Positions 1 through 7,727 of a stretch of DNA of 22,729 bases are shown piece by piece; the stretch's first letter is position 1; the number at the start of each line of letters is the position of its first letter. Source of the stretch: JACCYQ01 sp036675565 (GTDB lineage Bacteria; Bacteroidota; Bacteroidia; Chitinophagales; Chitinophagaceae); NCBI GenBank assembly GCA_036675565.1, contig JAKFER010000099.1:1-22729 (forward strand). The letters are read 5' to 3'. Below the pieces are notes generated by a model, which saw only the letters and a program-made list of their open reading frames with translations, had not been told where the DNA came from and made no database searches. The translations under genes were made by a program, and so were the position numbers.

Positions 1-2
1 TA

Positions 3-158
3 AATGATATTAAGGATACACATTCAATTGGTGCTAATCTGTATATTAAAAAGCCTGATAGTTTTAAGCTGGCAATTTCTTTAATAAAAAAAGTGTTTTC
101 TATTGATCTTGAAAATCTCAAGGCTATTCCTAATTTAAAGAATTTTGTAATTTCCTGA
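3..158 (+). CDS. Response regulator receiver domain, C-terminal fragment (5' end outside window)
   Basis: An open frame enters at base 3 and ends with TGA at 156-158, leaving 51 residues. The stretch GANLYIKKPDSFKLAISLI matches the end of a CheY-like receiver domain: the lysine-proline pair (KP) after beta-strand 5 is the conserved switch lysine region, followed by the final helix. Short stand-alone receivers of this kind often sit beside histidine kinases in Bacteroidota. The next gene, a sensor kinase, starts 12 bases after this stop on the same strand, so the two are probably co-transcribed and may be partners. The phospho-acceptor aspartate lies outside the window. The family call rests on the C-terminal quarter only. 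Confidence 0.72.
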   Translation, partial: NDIKDTHSIGANLYIKKPDSFKLAISLIKKVFSIDLENLKAIPNLKNFVIS

Positions 159-169
159 TCTCTGTTAAT

Positions 170-2620
170 ATGCAAAATAGCCAGCCAAAATATAACCAGA
201 TGAACGAAACTCCTGCAGGTAAAAAAAAGTTTTTATTTCAATACCTTCCCGGGTATGCGGCTTATTTGTTACAAAATCACCTGGAAGCATTTGTAACAGA
301 ACTGGTGCGGGTATCAAGGCAGGAAGATGTTCCCCTGCTTCGTTTTTTTTCATCTTATACGGACCAGGACCTGGTGAAGATGGGAATGAGTTCCAATACA
401 GATCTTCTTACAAAAATCATTGATCATAAAATAGAAGAATTTGTACAGGAATCCGCTGAAAATTTTATTGCAAATCAACTACCTGCCATTGACCGGGAGG
501 AAATTATAGCAGAGGACATAACAATTGTATCATTCGTCAGAAAAAAGGTCTTCAGAACATTTTTAAACAAGTATACCACCGATACTGTAATATTTAATTG
601 CGTAATGGAAGAGGTGGACCGTTTTACAGTAATGAGTGAATCTTCCTCGTTTAATGCGTATAATAAAATTCAACAGGAAAAAATAAGCAGGATAAACCAG
701 GAACTTGAATTACGCCACCAGGAACTATTGGAAGCTCAAAACCTGGCTGAAATGGGAAGTTTCTTTTGGGATATAAAAAATGGACAATCCAGTTATACAC
801 CTGGCACAAGATATATTTTTGAACTCCAGGGAAAGCAAAGCCTGGAATCTTTTTTTGAAAATGTACATGTTGCGGATAGAGAAAACTTGAAAAAGGCGAT
901 AGACAAATCATTTACTGAAGATGGGTTGTTTGAATGTGAATACACTTACCTGAAAAATGAAAAGGAAAAAAGGTTATGGTCCCGGGGCTTTGTGAATTTT
1001 GAAAACGGCAACCCTGTAAGTATGAAAGGGACCGTAATGGATATTACTAAAAAATACAAATTACTGGAGCGCCTTCAAAATAGCGAAGCACTGCATAAAC
1101 AAGCACAGGCGCTGACACATATTGGTAACTGGAGCTGGAACATTGCCGATAATAAAATTGAATGGTCCGATGAAATGTATCGTATTTATGGATTGGAACC
1201 GCAAAGCGAACAAATAACCTTTGAGCGATTCTTATCGCTTATCCACCCGGATTACCGGGAAAAAAGATTACAAGAGATTCAACAAGCCCTAGAAAGCAGG
1301 AAAGCTGATGATTATTTTTTACAAATAGTTACACCAGACGGAAAAATAAAAATGCTCAAAGGATTGGGCGAAGTTATTTTAGATGAAAATAATAATCCAC
1401 TGGGAATAAATGGCACTTGCCAGGATATAACAATGGAGTATTTGCTGAACAGGGATCTGAAGGAAAGGAAAGAAAATTTTAAGCAACTCATAAACAATGC
1501 GCCTGATGGAGTGATTGTTGTTAATGCGGAAAATATAATCAGTTTGTGGAACCCAAAATCGGAAGAAATATTTGGCTGGACCTCAGAAGAAGTGATTGGT
1601 AAATCCCTTTCGGAAACCATTTTTTCAAACCGGTATAAGGAATTAGATGAAAAGGGTATGCAAGGATATCTTGCAACCGGGGAAGCACGTATGCTTAACA
1701 GGACCCAGGAACTGCAAGCTTGCAATAAGAATGGGGAAGAATTTTATATTTCATTAACGGTATCAGAAACTATGCAAGGGGGCCAAAGGGCCTTTATTAT
1801 GTTTATACGGGATATCTCGGAACAGAGAAACACGCAGATAGAATTGCAAAAGAAAACCAGCTTACTGGAATATAAAAATGTAGAACTGGAGAAAATAAAC
1901 CAGGAACTGGAGTCCTTTAATTTTGCAGCCAGCCATGACCTGCAGGAACCCTTACGTAAAATACGAACCTACAGCAATCGTATTGTGGAAGATTTTGAAA
2001 ATGAAATTCCACCCAAAATCCAAAATTATTTTGAAAGAATTATATCTGCTACATCACGTATGCAGAATCTTATTACCGACTTGCTTAGCTATTCTCAGAA
2101 TACTTTAAAATCAAAAGAAGTACAACCGGTCAATCTGAATGCTTTGATTGAAGAGGTGAGGACTACTTTTATCGAGAATGTAGAAGAAAAAAATGCACAG
2201 CTAATAGTAGATCCGCTACCCCAGGTAAGCGTGGTGCCTTTCCAGTTTCTGCAGTTATTTATCAACCTGCTCAGTAATGCCATCAAATACCAGCAACCAG
2301 GCGTTGCACCGGTAATAAAAATTAAATCCAGCATTATTAACAGCAACGATATTCATATCAAAGGGTTTTACCCCGGGAAAAAATTTTTGGAAATCAGTGT
2401 AGCTGATAATGGTATTGGGTTTGATAACGAATATGCAGACGAAATATTCAACCTATTTACCCGCTTACATCATAAAGACAAATATTCGGGTACCGGTATC
2501 GGGCTGGCCACCTGCAAAAAAATTGTTCATAATCACGATGGGATCATCAAAGCAGAAAGCAGCCCCGGAAAAGGTTCAACATTTTTTATTTATCTCCCCG
2601 GGCATTGTATTGTGAATTAA
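170..2620 (+). CDS. Multi-PAS sensor histidine kinase (no transmembrane segment)
   Basis: This 816-residue protein should sense a signal through PAS domains and autophosphorylate a histidine. Residues 1-165 form a helical region with no domain I can name. Residues 165-190 are a likely coiled coil. Three PAS/PAC modules follow at about 195-300, 310-428 and 431-555. A second coiled coil leads to the HisKA domain with the H-box SHDLQEPLRK, in which H589 is the phospho-acceptor. The HATPase domain has the N-box N703, the G1 motif DNGIGF at 746-751 and the G2 motif GTGIGLA at 774-780, so all catalytic motifs are intact. I see no signal peptide or membrane span, so it is probably cytoplasmic. There is no fused receiver domain; the receiver encoded just upstream is the natural partner. 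ATG at 170 is used; a second ATG at 203 is possible. Confidence 0.93.
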   Translation: MQNSQPKYNQMNETPAGKKKFLFQYLPGYAAYLLQNHLEAFVTELVRVSRQEDVPLLRFFSSYTDQDLVKMGMSSNTDLLTKIIDHKIEEFVQESAENFIANQLPAIDREEIIAEDITIVSFVRKKVFRTFLNKYTTDTVIFNCVMEEVDRFTVMSESSSFNAYNKIQQEKISRINQELELRHQELLEAQNLAEMGSFFWDIKNGQSSYTPGTRYIFELQGKQSLESFFENVHVADRENLKKAIDKSFTEDGLFECEYTYLKNEKEKRLWSRGFVNFENGNPVSMKGTVMDITKKYKLLERLQNSEALHKQAQALTHIGNWSWNIADNKIEWSDEMYRIYGLEPQSEQITFERFLSLIHPDYREKRLQEIQQALESRKADDYFLQIVTPDGKIKMLKGLGEVILDENNNPLGINGTCQDITMEYLLNRDLKERKENFKQLINNAPDGVIVVNAENIISLWNPKSEEIFGWTSEEVIGKSLSETIFSNRYKELDEKGMQGYLATGEARMLNRTQELQACNKNGEEFYISLTVSETMQGGQRAFIMFIRDISEQRNTQIELQKKTSLLEYKNVELEKINQELESFNFAASHDLQEPLRKIRTYSNRIVEDFENEIPPKIQNYFERIISATSRMQNLITDLLSYSQNTLKSKEVQPVNLNALIEEVRTTFIENVEEKNAQLIVDPLPQVSVVPFQFLQLFINLLSNAIKYQQPGVAPVIKIKSSIINSNDIHIKGFYPGKKFLEISVADNGIGFDNEYADEIFNLFTRLHHKDKYSGTGIGLATCKKIVHNHDGIIKAESSPGKGSTFFIYLPGHCIVN

Positions 2621-2966
2621 AATACCAGCAACAGGTTTTCATAGCAGCTTCGTTGCGCCTGTCCCGCAGCATTGCGGGATCGCAAATCCGACTTTAGAGG
2701 ATTCACTGAGGCCATAATGTAAAATAAAAATATTCGAAGTAATCACTTCATCGGTTGTACAAAAAGCATCATTTTTTATGCGTGTGGATAATAATGTATC
2801 GTCCTCCATACCTACGGTATACCTAAAGCACACCTACAGTATGGAGAGAGTATGAAATCACGTAGAATTACGATGAGCAATCATGCTGCATAAAGAATAA
2901 GACGTACAAGAGTGCGACGCAACGAAAGCCTCATAGTAGCAATCACGCCTGGCTCATAAAAATTTC
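2621..2966. other. Intergenic region with hairpins and repeat fragments, no gene seen
   Basis: This 346-base gap lies between the ends of the histidine kinase and the convergent DUF808 gene. It holds a perfect hairpin CCCGCA-GCAT-TGCGGG (2663-2678). It also has an inverted pair CTCCATAC (2804-2811) and GTATGGAG (2839-2846), and an 11-base direct repeat with one mismatch (2810-2820 and 2832-2842). The outer parts carry TTCGTTGCG (2649-2657) and its complement CGCAACGAA (2918-2926), so the segment has short inverted ends. A 64-codon frame on the - strand here has no recognisable domain and I do not call it. Confidence 0.5.
2900..2963 (+). repeat. Extragenic repeat family, copy 1 (related to 10354-10386)
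   Basis: The segment begins GACGTACAAGAGTGCG and ends CCTGGCTCATAAAAAT. The gap before the PepSY gene has AACGTACACGAGTATG directly joined to CCAGGCTCATAAAAAT. The two copies share both ends; the second lacks about 30 bases of the middle. This suggests a dispersed extragenic repeat family rather than chance. Confidence 0.45.
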
Positions 2967-3896
2967 TTAGTGCTTTTTCTTCCCGGGGAAAATCTTTTTT
3001 ACCAGCCTGATTATTTTGTCAATAATAAATCCCAGGATCAACCCGGCAACGGCAGCTGCCATGGCTTTGGCCAGCCAGGCCAATACCGGAACGCCAGCGA
3101 GGGCCACTTCTAATTCGTGCAGTAAATGGGCAGTGAACGGAATGCCATGCGCAATGATTTCGGCGCCTACCCAAAGCATGGCCACAGTACCCACAATACC
3201 TAAAATGTTTAAAAAATGCGGCATGAATTTCACGATGCCGCGACCCAGTTTTTGGGTAAACGAATGGTATTTATCCTGCGCCAGGTGTACGCCTATATCG
3301 TCCGCCTTAACAATCAAACCCACAAAACCATAAACGGCTACCGTAATAAATACCGCCACGGCCAGCATCACCACAACCTGGTTCAGCATCGGCTTGTCGG
3401 TTACCTGGCTGTAAGCAATGGCCATGATCTCTGCCGACAAAATAATATCGGTTCTTACGGCACTGGCAACCCGCTCCTTTTCCAGTTCTTCGGGCGTAAT
3501 GACTTTTACGTCCGGGCTTTCCGGATCCACTTTGTGGTGTTTGCTCAGCATCGAATGCACCTTCTCGTAGCCTTCGTAACATAAATAAGCACCGCCCAGC
3601 ATCAGGATAGGCGTAATGGCCCAGGGCGCAAAGTAGCCCAGCAGCAATGCCGCCGGACTTAAAATAAGTAGTTTGTTGATCAGCGATTTTTTGGCGATCC
3701 GGAAAATGATGGAAAGCTCCCGTTTCGGATCGAGGCCCACAACATACTTGGGTGTTACTGCCGTATCGTCAATGACGATGCCTGATACCTTACCGGTGGT
3801 TTTGGCCACCTGGGCAGGCACATCATCCAGGCTGGCGGCGCTGGCCTTTACCAAAGCTGAAATATCATCTAATAATGCAAAAAATCCTGAAGCCAT
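2967..3896 (-). CDS. DUF808 family inner-membrane protein (YedI-like)
   Basis: The 309-residue protein matches the DUF808/YedI family in length (about 300) and from its first residues (MASGFFALLDDISALVK, then DDVPAQVAKTTGKVSGIVIDD). Hydrophobic membrane segments lie at roughly 73-107, 171-196, 227-250 and 275-294, with a further weak one near 150-163. A charged loop with a DPESPDVKVITPEELEKER stretch lies around 124-142, and the C-terminus is lysine-rich (KKIFPGKKKH). The biochemical function of the family is not established; it is an integral inner-membrane protein. It stands alone, convergent to the histidine kinase and with repeats on both sides, so context gives no role. The start ATG at 3896 gives the conserved family N-terminus. 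Confidence 0.9.
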   Translation of the reverse strand: MASGFFALLDDISALVKASAASLDDVPAQVAKTTGKVSGIVIDDTAVTPKYVVGLDPKRELSIIFRIAKKSLINKLLILSPAALLLGYFAPWAITPILMLGGAYLCYEGYEKVHSMLSKHHKVDPESPDVKVITPEELEKERVASAVRTDIILSAEIMAIAYSQVTDKPMLNQVVVMLAVAVFITVAVYGFVGLIVKADDIGVHLAQDKYHSFTQKLGRGIVKFMPHFLNILGIVGTVAMLWVGAEIIAHGIPFTAHLLHELEVALAGVPVLAWLAKAMAAAVAGLILGFIIDKIIRLVKKIFPGKKKH

Positions 3897-3954
3897 AAAT
3901 TAAATCCTGCCTTGATTAATGTAAAAATTTAAAAGTAAAACATAAATCAAAGTA

Positions 3955-3980
3955 AAAATTTAAAATTTAAAATTTAAAAA
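3955..3980. repeat. AAAATTT 7-base tandem repeat
   Basis: Three perfect copies of AAAATTT (3955-3975) followed by a run of A, just upstream of the DUF808 start. It leads straight into an 'ATCTTGaGTTTGggAATGCTT' type segment that recurs elsewhere in the window, so it belongs to the AT-rich repeat family described at 4012, 7396 and 11740. Confidence 0.6.
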
Positions 3981-4011
3981 TCTTGAGTTTGGGAATGCTT
4001 CACTGATTAGG

Positions 4012-4314
4012 AATGAATAAAACAAATTCAAAAGTCAAAAAAGGATTTGATCATGCATTACAGGTCAGAATACTATGTCATCATTTTTCATTTTGCATTC
4101 TACATTTTATACTCCCCTTCTCCGACTCTTGTCATGCCGACGCAGGAGGCATCTCAAACTCTTGCAACAATTGTAAAATAGCATACTCAATCAATTAATG
4201 ACAATATGAAGTCAAAAATTAAAAGTCAAAATTTAAAAAGCTTGTGTTTGATAATGCTTTAATGATTTTATAAAGCGGAGACCTTTTTCATTTTGCATTT
4301 TTTCATTTTGCATT
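4012..4314 (+). repeat. Long direct repeat, copy A
   Basis: Aligned by eye with 7396-7684. From 4041 (A) and 7426 (B) onward the copies differ by five substitutions and two indels (14 bases and 1 base) over about 260 bases. Before that point the match is loose. The segment includes CATTTTGCATT runs, a GTCATGCCGACGCAGGAGG stretch and TTTATAAAGCGGAGACC. No credible protein is encoded; a 61-codon frame inside it has no domain and is disrupted in copy B. The two copies are in the same orientation, 3385 bases apart, and bracket the T9SS gene. Confidence 0.85.
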
Positions 4315-4380
4315 TCCCTTCAACCACGGCCATCACAGTGCTTAGAAAGTTACACATTCAATTTAAATTTCAAAGTGATC

Positions 4381-4420
4381 TTTCTTTACTTTTTTTCTTG
4401 AAAAAAAAAGTAACAAAAAA
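4381..4420. repeat. A/T-rich imperfect palindrome
   Basis: TTACTTTTTTT and AAAAAAAGTAA arms surround CTTG, with looser pairing outside (TTTC/ACAAAAA). Inverted repeats of this TTACTTTTTTT...AAAAAAGTAA type are frequent between Bacteroidota genes. It may act as a terminator or be a repeat remnant. Confidence 0.5.
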
Positions 4421-4425
4421 TTCAA

Positions 4426-4453
4426 GGCTGCGCTAAGCTACCGCAGCGCAGCC
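4426..4453. repeat. GC-rich hairpin GGCTGCGC...GCGCAGCC
   Basis: Perfect 8-base arms GGCTGCGC (4426-4433) and GCGCAGCC (4446-4453) enclose a 12-base loop. It immediately follows the A/T palindrome at 4381-4420. There is no T-tract, so it is not a classical terminator. Confidence 0.55.
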
Positions 4454-4556
4454 GGGCCAACGCACAAGAAACATGCTGTTGTTTATTTGTATCATAAAGG
4501 AGTTTCCCAATTTGAACATATTGCTTCGTGATATACGAAACCCCGATAGGCGCTGT

Positions 4557-4637
4557 ATTCCGTCTTGCTTTATTCAAATTACAATCTGATATTAAGTTAT
4601 GACGGAATAAGGCGCTTGATTGTTCATGTAATTTGAA
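4557..4637. repeat. Interleaved inverted repeats (a-b-a'-b' order)
   Basis: ATTCCGTC (4557-4564) pairs with GACGGAAT (4601-4608), and TTCAAATTACA (4573-4583) pairs with TGTAATTTGAA (4627-4637). The order is a, b, a', b', which is the layout of an H-type pseudoknot rather than of nested or adjacent hairpins. AATTTGAA also occurs upstream at 4509-4516 and could pair with the same b arm. All arms are perfect. Whether the region is transcribed is unknown. Confidence 0.5.
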
Positions 4638-4782
4638 AAATTCAGGAACTAAAATGTGGTAATTTTTATTTACTTAACTTATTTTAACCACAGCGGCCAA
4701 AGCTATAAGATAGTTACATACTCCATTTTACATCACAGTGCTCACGGTCTGTGAACGCCGCGGTTAGCCGTGGTAGTTTTAG

Positions 4783-7278
4783 TTACCGGATAAGCATGAC
4801 AGAACCTTTTTCTGTTTTTAAATCAGACCCTTCGATTTGGTAAGTACAAATCCATACAAATGCATTGGTGTTCTGCAATACACCTTTTATTGTTCCATCC
4901 CATCCCTTTTCAGGGTCTGAGGTTTGGAATACTACGCTGCCCCAGCGACTATAAACCACCAGTTTGTATTGCAGCATCCGGCCGTAGATGATTGGTTTAA
5001 ACTTGTCATTCCTGCCATTATTATCAGGTGTAAATGCGGTAGGTATAAAAACCCCATACATGCAATCCTTAGCATAAATGATTGTTGTATCAACTCCCGT
5101 ACAGCCATTGTCATCGGTTACAGTCAGCCGATAGGTACCAGGACGTTGTACCTCGATGACTTTTTTTGTTTCGCCAGTAGACCATTGGTAATTAGTATAA
5201 GAACCTGATGGCATCAATTCCAGTTTCTTATAATTACAAACACTATCTTCTTTTTTCAAAAAATCAGTCGGTGGTTCCAGTATGCTCATCACTTCCATTG
5301 TATCGGTTACATGACAATTGTAATTATTCGTAACCTTTACCCAGTATAACCCTGCATTGCCGATAGTAATTGTGGCATCGGTGCTGTTATCCTGCCAGAG
5401 ATAATATGCATAGGATCCAGGTGTAATTGTTAACTGCGTATACTTACACAGGTTCCTGTCTTCTCCCAGATTTGGGTCAGGTACAGGATTCACCGTAAGG
5501 TTAGTTTTAATAATGGAGTCGCAACCTTGAGTTGTTATTAAGGTATCATAATAAATCCCACTTAAGGTTTGATTGCTGCCACCTGCATAAAACAATTCTC
5601 CATCGCAAATAGTTATTGACTGTTCCGTAAAACGTTTAATAATTGTTAGATTCAGTGTAATCAGCGAATCACACCCGGTTGAGTTTTTAATAGTTTGTAA
5701 ATAAATTCCTGATGAATCATAAGTTTGGTTGTTCAGTTCATAACTGTCACAGGTAATAATACTCAAAGTTGAACCGGTTACACCTACACATGGACCTAGT
5801 TTCAAAACAAATGGAGAGCTATCGGAAGAACCAGTCAATGGAAAAACACCAGGTCCGGGGTCAAAATCGACAGTACCGGCAACAAAGCCGGTTACATAAA
5901 TGTTAAGTGCCGGGTCAATGGCCATACGCCTGAACAAAGTCGAGCCAAAACTTATGCTTTGAAAAGTAGCAGCGTACAAAAAATCTCCGCCCGGTGTTAG
6001 CTTAACAACTGCATTTGCACCATAATAGGGACTGTTAATAATAAACTCGCCCGGACCAGGGTCAAAATCAATCGTGGGTCCAAATGAACCAATAATATAA
6101 ACGTTATTGGCGCCATCCACTACTATATCGTTTCCCGTATCCGATTCTGTACCTCCAATTATTTTAACCCAAATAAAATTACCCTGTGAATTCAATTTTA
6201 AAATAAAACAATCATGTGGATTGCTGGAAAAGTTTTGAATACCGGGACCTGGATCGAAATCATAGTTGCCGATAAAGGCACCGGTAGTAAGAATATTATT
6301 CATACCATCAATAGCAATTCCTATGGGATTGATTAAATGGTTATAACCTCCTGTTTGGCCTAAAGTTTTTACCCAAACAAAATTGCCGTTGGCATCCAGC
6401 TTACAAATAAATCCATCCATTAAACTTCCGGGCGAACTAGTAACATTATTAATACCTGGTCCTGGATCAAAATCAACGGTTTTTGAATAATGCCCGATCA
6501 TAATAATATTACCCTCGGAATCGCATTTTATATCAATGATGTTGCTGCTGCTATATACCTCGGGACCATTTCCGAATTGTTTTGCCCACATAAGATCTCC
6601 ACTATTGGTCAGTTTAACAATAAATGCCTGCATATGAGCACTCGAAGTAATATTTAAAACACCTGGCCCAGGATCGAAATCCACCGTGTTATTGAAGATT
6701 CCTCCAATAATCACATTGTTATCTTTATCAAGTTCAATTATAGTGGCTTGTGGTCCTGTATCTCCCGGCCCACCAAATTGTTTTGCCCAAATAAAATTGC
6801 CATCGGTATCCAACTTGACTACAAATGCATCCCGAAATCCGGTAGGAGTCATTATATGAACTCCAGGGCCGGGGTCCATATCAGCCGTGTTTCTTAGATC
6901 TGAAGCAAGGTAAATATTGCCTGTTTTATCAACTTTAAGTTCAATCCACCCAAACTCCACCAAAGTGGGAATTTCCAAAGCCCAGACAAAATTTCCGCTG
7001 CTATCGAGTTTAGAAATATAGATGCTACGATTACTTGGGCTGGTACTTGTTAGGGTAAAAACACCGGGACCAGGATCGAAATCAGCCGAATAGGTAAACA
7101 AGCCAGCGGAATAGACGTTGCCCTTAACATCTACATCAACTGTTCTCGCATTGTTATATACCCTGGAACTGAATGTATTGTTTGCATCAAATGATTTTGC
7201 CCAATGAAGTACAGGCTGTTGAGTAGCGGCTGATAGTGCTAAAATTAACAGGGTTACAAATAAAAATAATTTTGGCAT
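4783..7278 (-). CDS. Secreted seven-blade DFDPGPG/SBBP-type propeller protein with T9SS type B (gliding motility) C-terminal domain
   Basis: The 831-residue protein starts with a signal peptide (MPKLFLFVTLLILALSAATQ). Residues about 25-495 contain seven repeats of roughly 68 residues. Each has a (V/A/I)DFDPGPG-like motif followed by FILKLDxxGNFxWxK and an NNVxIxG segment, as in SBBP-type beta-propellers. One blade has the variant DMDPGPG. Next are two CDSYxL...GCDSLITLNLT modules (about 500-590) and two Ig/PKD-like modules with YLWQDNSTDATI and YQWSTGETKKVI. The last ~90 residues (from about 740: IPTAFTPDNNGRNDKFKP, VYSRWGSVVFQT, GWDGTIKG) are the gliding motility-associated C-terminal domain, TIGR04131-type. 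That domain directs secretion through the type IX system and surface attachment. The ligand is unknown. ATG 7278 is set by the signal peptide. The gene is bracketed by long direct repeats. Confidence 0.92.
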   Translation of the reverse strand: MPKLFLFVTLLILALSAATQQPVLHWAKSFDANNTFSSRVYNNARTVDVDVKGNVYSAGLFTYSADFDPGPGVFTLTSTSPSNRSIYISKLDSSGNFVWALEIPTLVEFGWIELKVDKTGNIYLASDLRNTADMDPGPGVHIMTPTGFRDAFVVKLDTDGNFIWAKQFGGPGDTGPQATIIELDKDNNVIIGGIFNNTVDFDPGPGVLNITSSAHMQAFIVKLTNSGDLMWAKQFGNGPEVYSSSNIIDIKCDSEGNIIMIGHYSKTVDFDPGPGINNVTSSPGSLMDGFICKLDANGNFVWVKTLGQTGGYNHLINPIGIAIDGMNNILTTGAFIGNYDFDPGPGIQNFSSNPHDCFILKLNSQGNFIWVKIIGGTESDTGNDIVVDGANNVYIIGSFGPTIDFDPGPGEFIINSPYYGANAVVKLTPGGDFLYAATFQSISFGSTLFRRMAIDPALNIYVTGFVAGTVDFDPGPGVFPLTGSSDSSPFVLKLGPCVGVTGSTLSIITCDSYELNNQTYDSSGIYLQTIKNSTGCDSLITLNLTIIKRFTEQSITICDGELFYAGGSNQTLSGIYYDTLITTQGCDSIIKTNLTVNPVPDPNLGEDRNLCKYTQLTITPGSYAYYLWQDNSTDATITIGNAGLYWVKVTNNYNCHVTDTMEVMSILEPPTDFLKKEDSVCNYKKLELMPSGSYTNYQWSTGETKKVIEVQRPGTYRLTVTDDNGCTGVDTTIIYAKDCMYGVFIPTAFTPDNNGRNDKFKPIIYGRMLQYKLVVYSRWGSVVFQTSDPEKGWDGTIKGVLQNTNAFVWICTYQIEGSDLKTEKGSVMLIR
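5793..7206 (-). repeat. Seven ~200-bp coding repeats (propeller blades)
   Basis: The codons for DPGPG appear on the + strand near 5854, 6052, 6242, 6456, 6661, 6861 and 7066, spaced about 190-214 bases. The repeats are clear in protein but diverged in DNA, so they are old blades rather than a recent expansion. Confidence 0.85.
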
Positions 7279-7316
7279 GTGGGCGTAAAGCTTATTCTCG
7301 AAAACAGTTAGTGAAA

Positions 7317-7324
7317 CAAATATA
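7317..7324 (-). promoter_or_regulatory. Candidate -7 box TATATTTG for the T9SS gene
   Basis: Read on the - strand this is TATATTTG, a perfect match to the Bacteroidota TAnnTTTG box. It lies 39-46 bases upstream of the ATG, which would give a leader of about 30 bases. I do not see a well-spaced -33 TTTG box. Confidence 0.4.
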
Positions 7325-7395
7325 GAGTAAAGATTGTCCAGATTATAACAACGTCAAATAATCGCATTAGACAAATACATAATTGCGTATATAAA

Positions 7396-7684
7396 GAATA
7401 AAATTCAAAGCCAAAATTCAAAAAAAAGGATTTGATCATGCTTGACAGGGCAGAATACTATGTCATCATTTTTCATTTTGCATTCTACATTTTATACTCC
7501 CCTTCTCCGACTCTTGTCATGCCGACGCAGGAGGCATCTCAAACTCTTGCAAAAATTGTAAAATAGCAGACTCAATCAATTAATGACAATATGAAGTCAA
7601 AATTTAAAAAGCTTGTGTTTGATAATGCTTTAATGATTTTATAAAGCGGAGACCTTTTTCATTTTGCATTTTTCATTTTGCATT
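7396..7684 (+). repeat. Long direct repeat, copy B
   Basis: Near-identical to 4012-4314, lacking a 14-base stretch (an AAATTAAAAGTCAA-type duplication present in copy A) and one T. It occupies most of the 449-base gap between the T9SS gene and the outer-membrane barrel gene. The rest of that gap holds the T9SS promoter region and nothing else I recognise. Confidence 0.85.
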
Positions 7685-7727
7685 CCAAGAGGTTACATTT
7701 GAAACAACCCGCTGTTTGCCTTTTTCA

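Larger units (their letters stand above)
4323..4774. other. Non-coding block with short inverted ends and internal direct repeats
   Basis: This stretch between repeat copy A and the T9SS gene has no credible gene. ACCACGGC at 4323-4330 is the complement of GCCGTGGT at 4767-4774. CATCACAGTGCT occurs at 4331-4342 and again exactly 400 bases later at 4731-4742. AGTTACA-C/T-A-rich segments near 4348 and 4712 are also alike. Inside lie the hairpins at 4381-4420 and 4426-4453 and the overlapping inverted repeats at 4557-4637. It could be a small degenerate non-autonomous element, but the end matches are short. Confidence 0.35.

Noticed and set aside
2639..2833. 64-codon - strand frame
   Set aside because: It runs through the repeat and hairpin segment, has no recognisable domain and no promoter; its content is explained by the repeat.
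4013..4198. 61-codon + strand frame inside repeat copy A
   Set aside because: The matching segment of copy B does not preserve it as a clean gene, and the protein is low-complexity translation of CATTTT-type repeats.
4012..7684. Composite transposon made of the two long repeats
   Set aside because: The repeats encode no transposase and I see no terminal inverted repeats within each copy or target-site duplications; they are recorded only as direct repeats.
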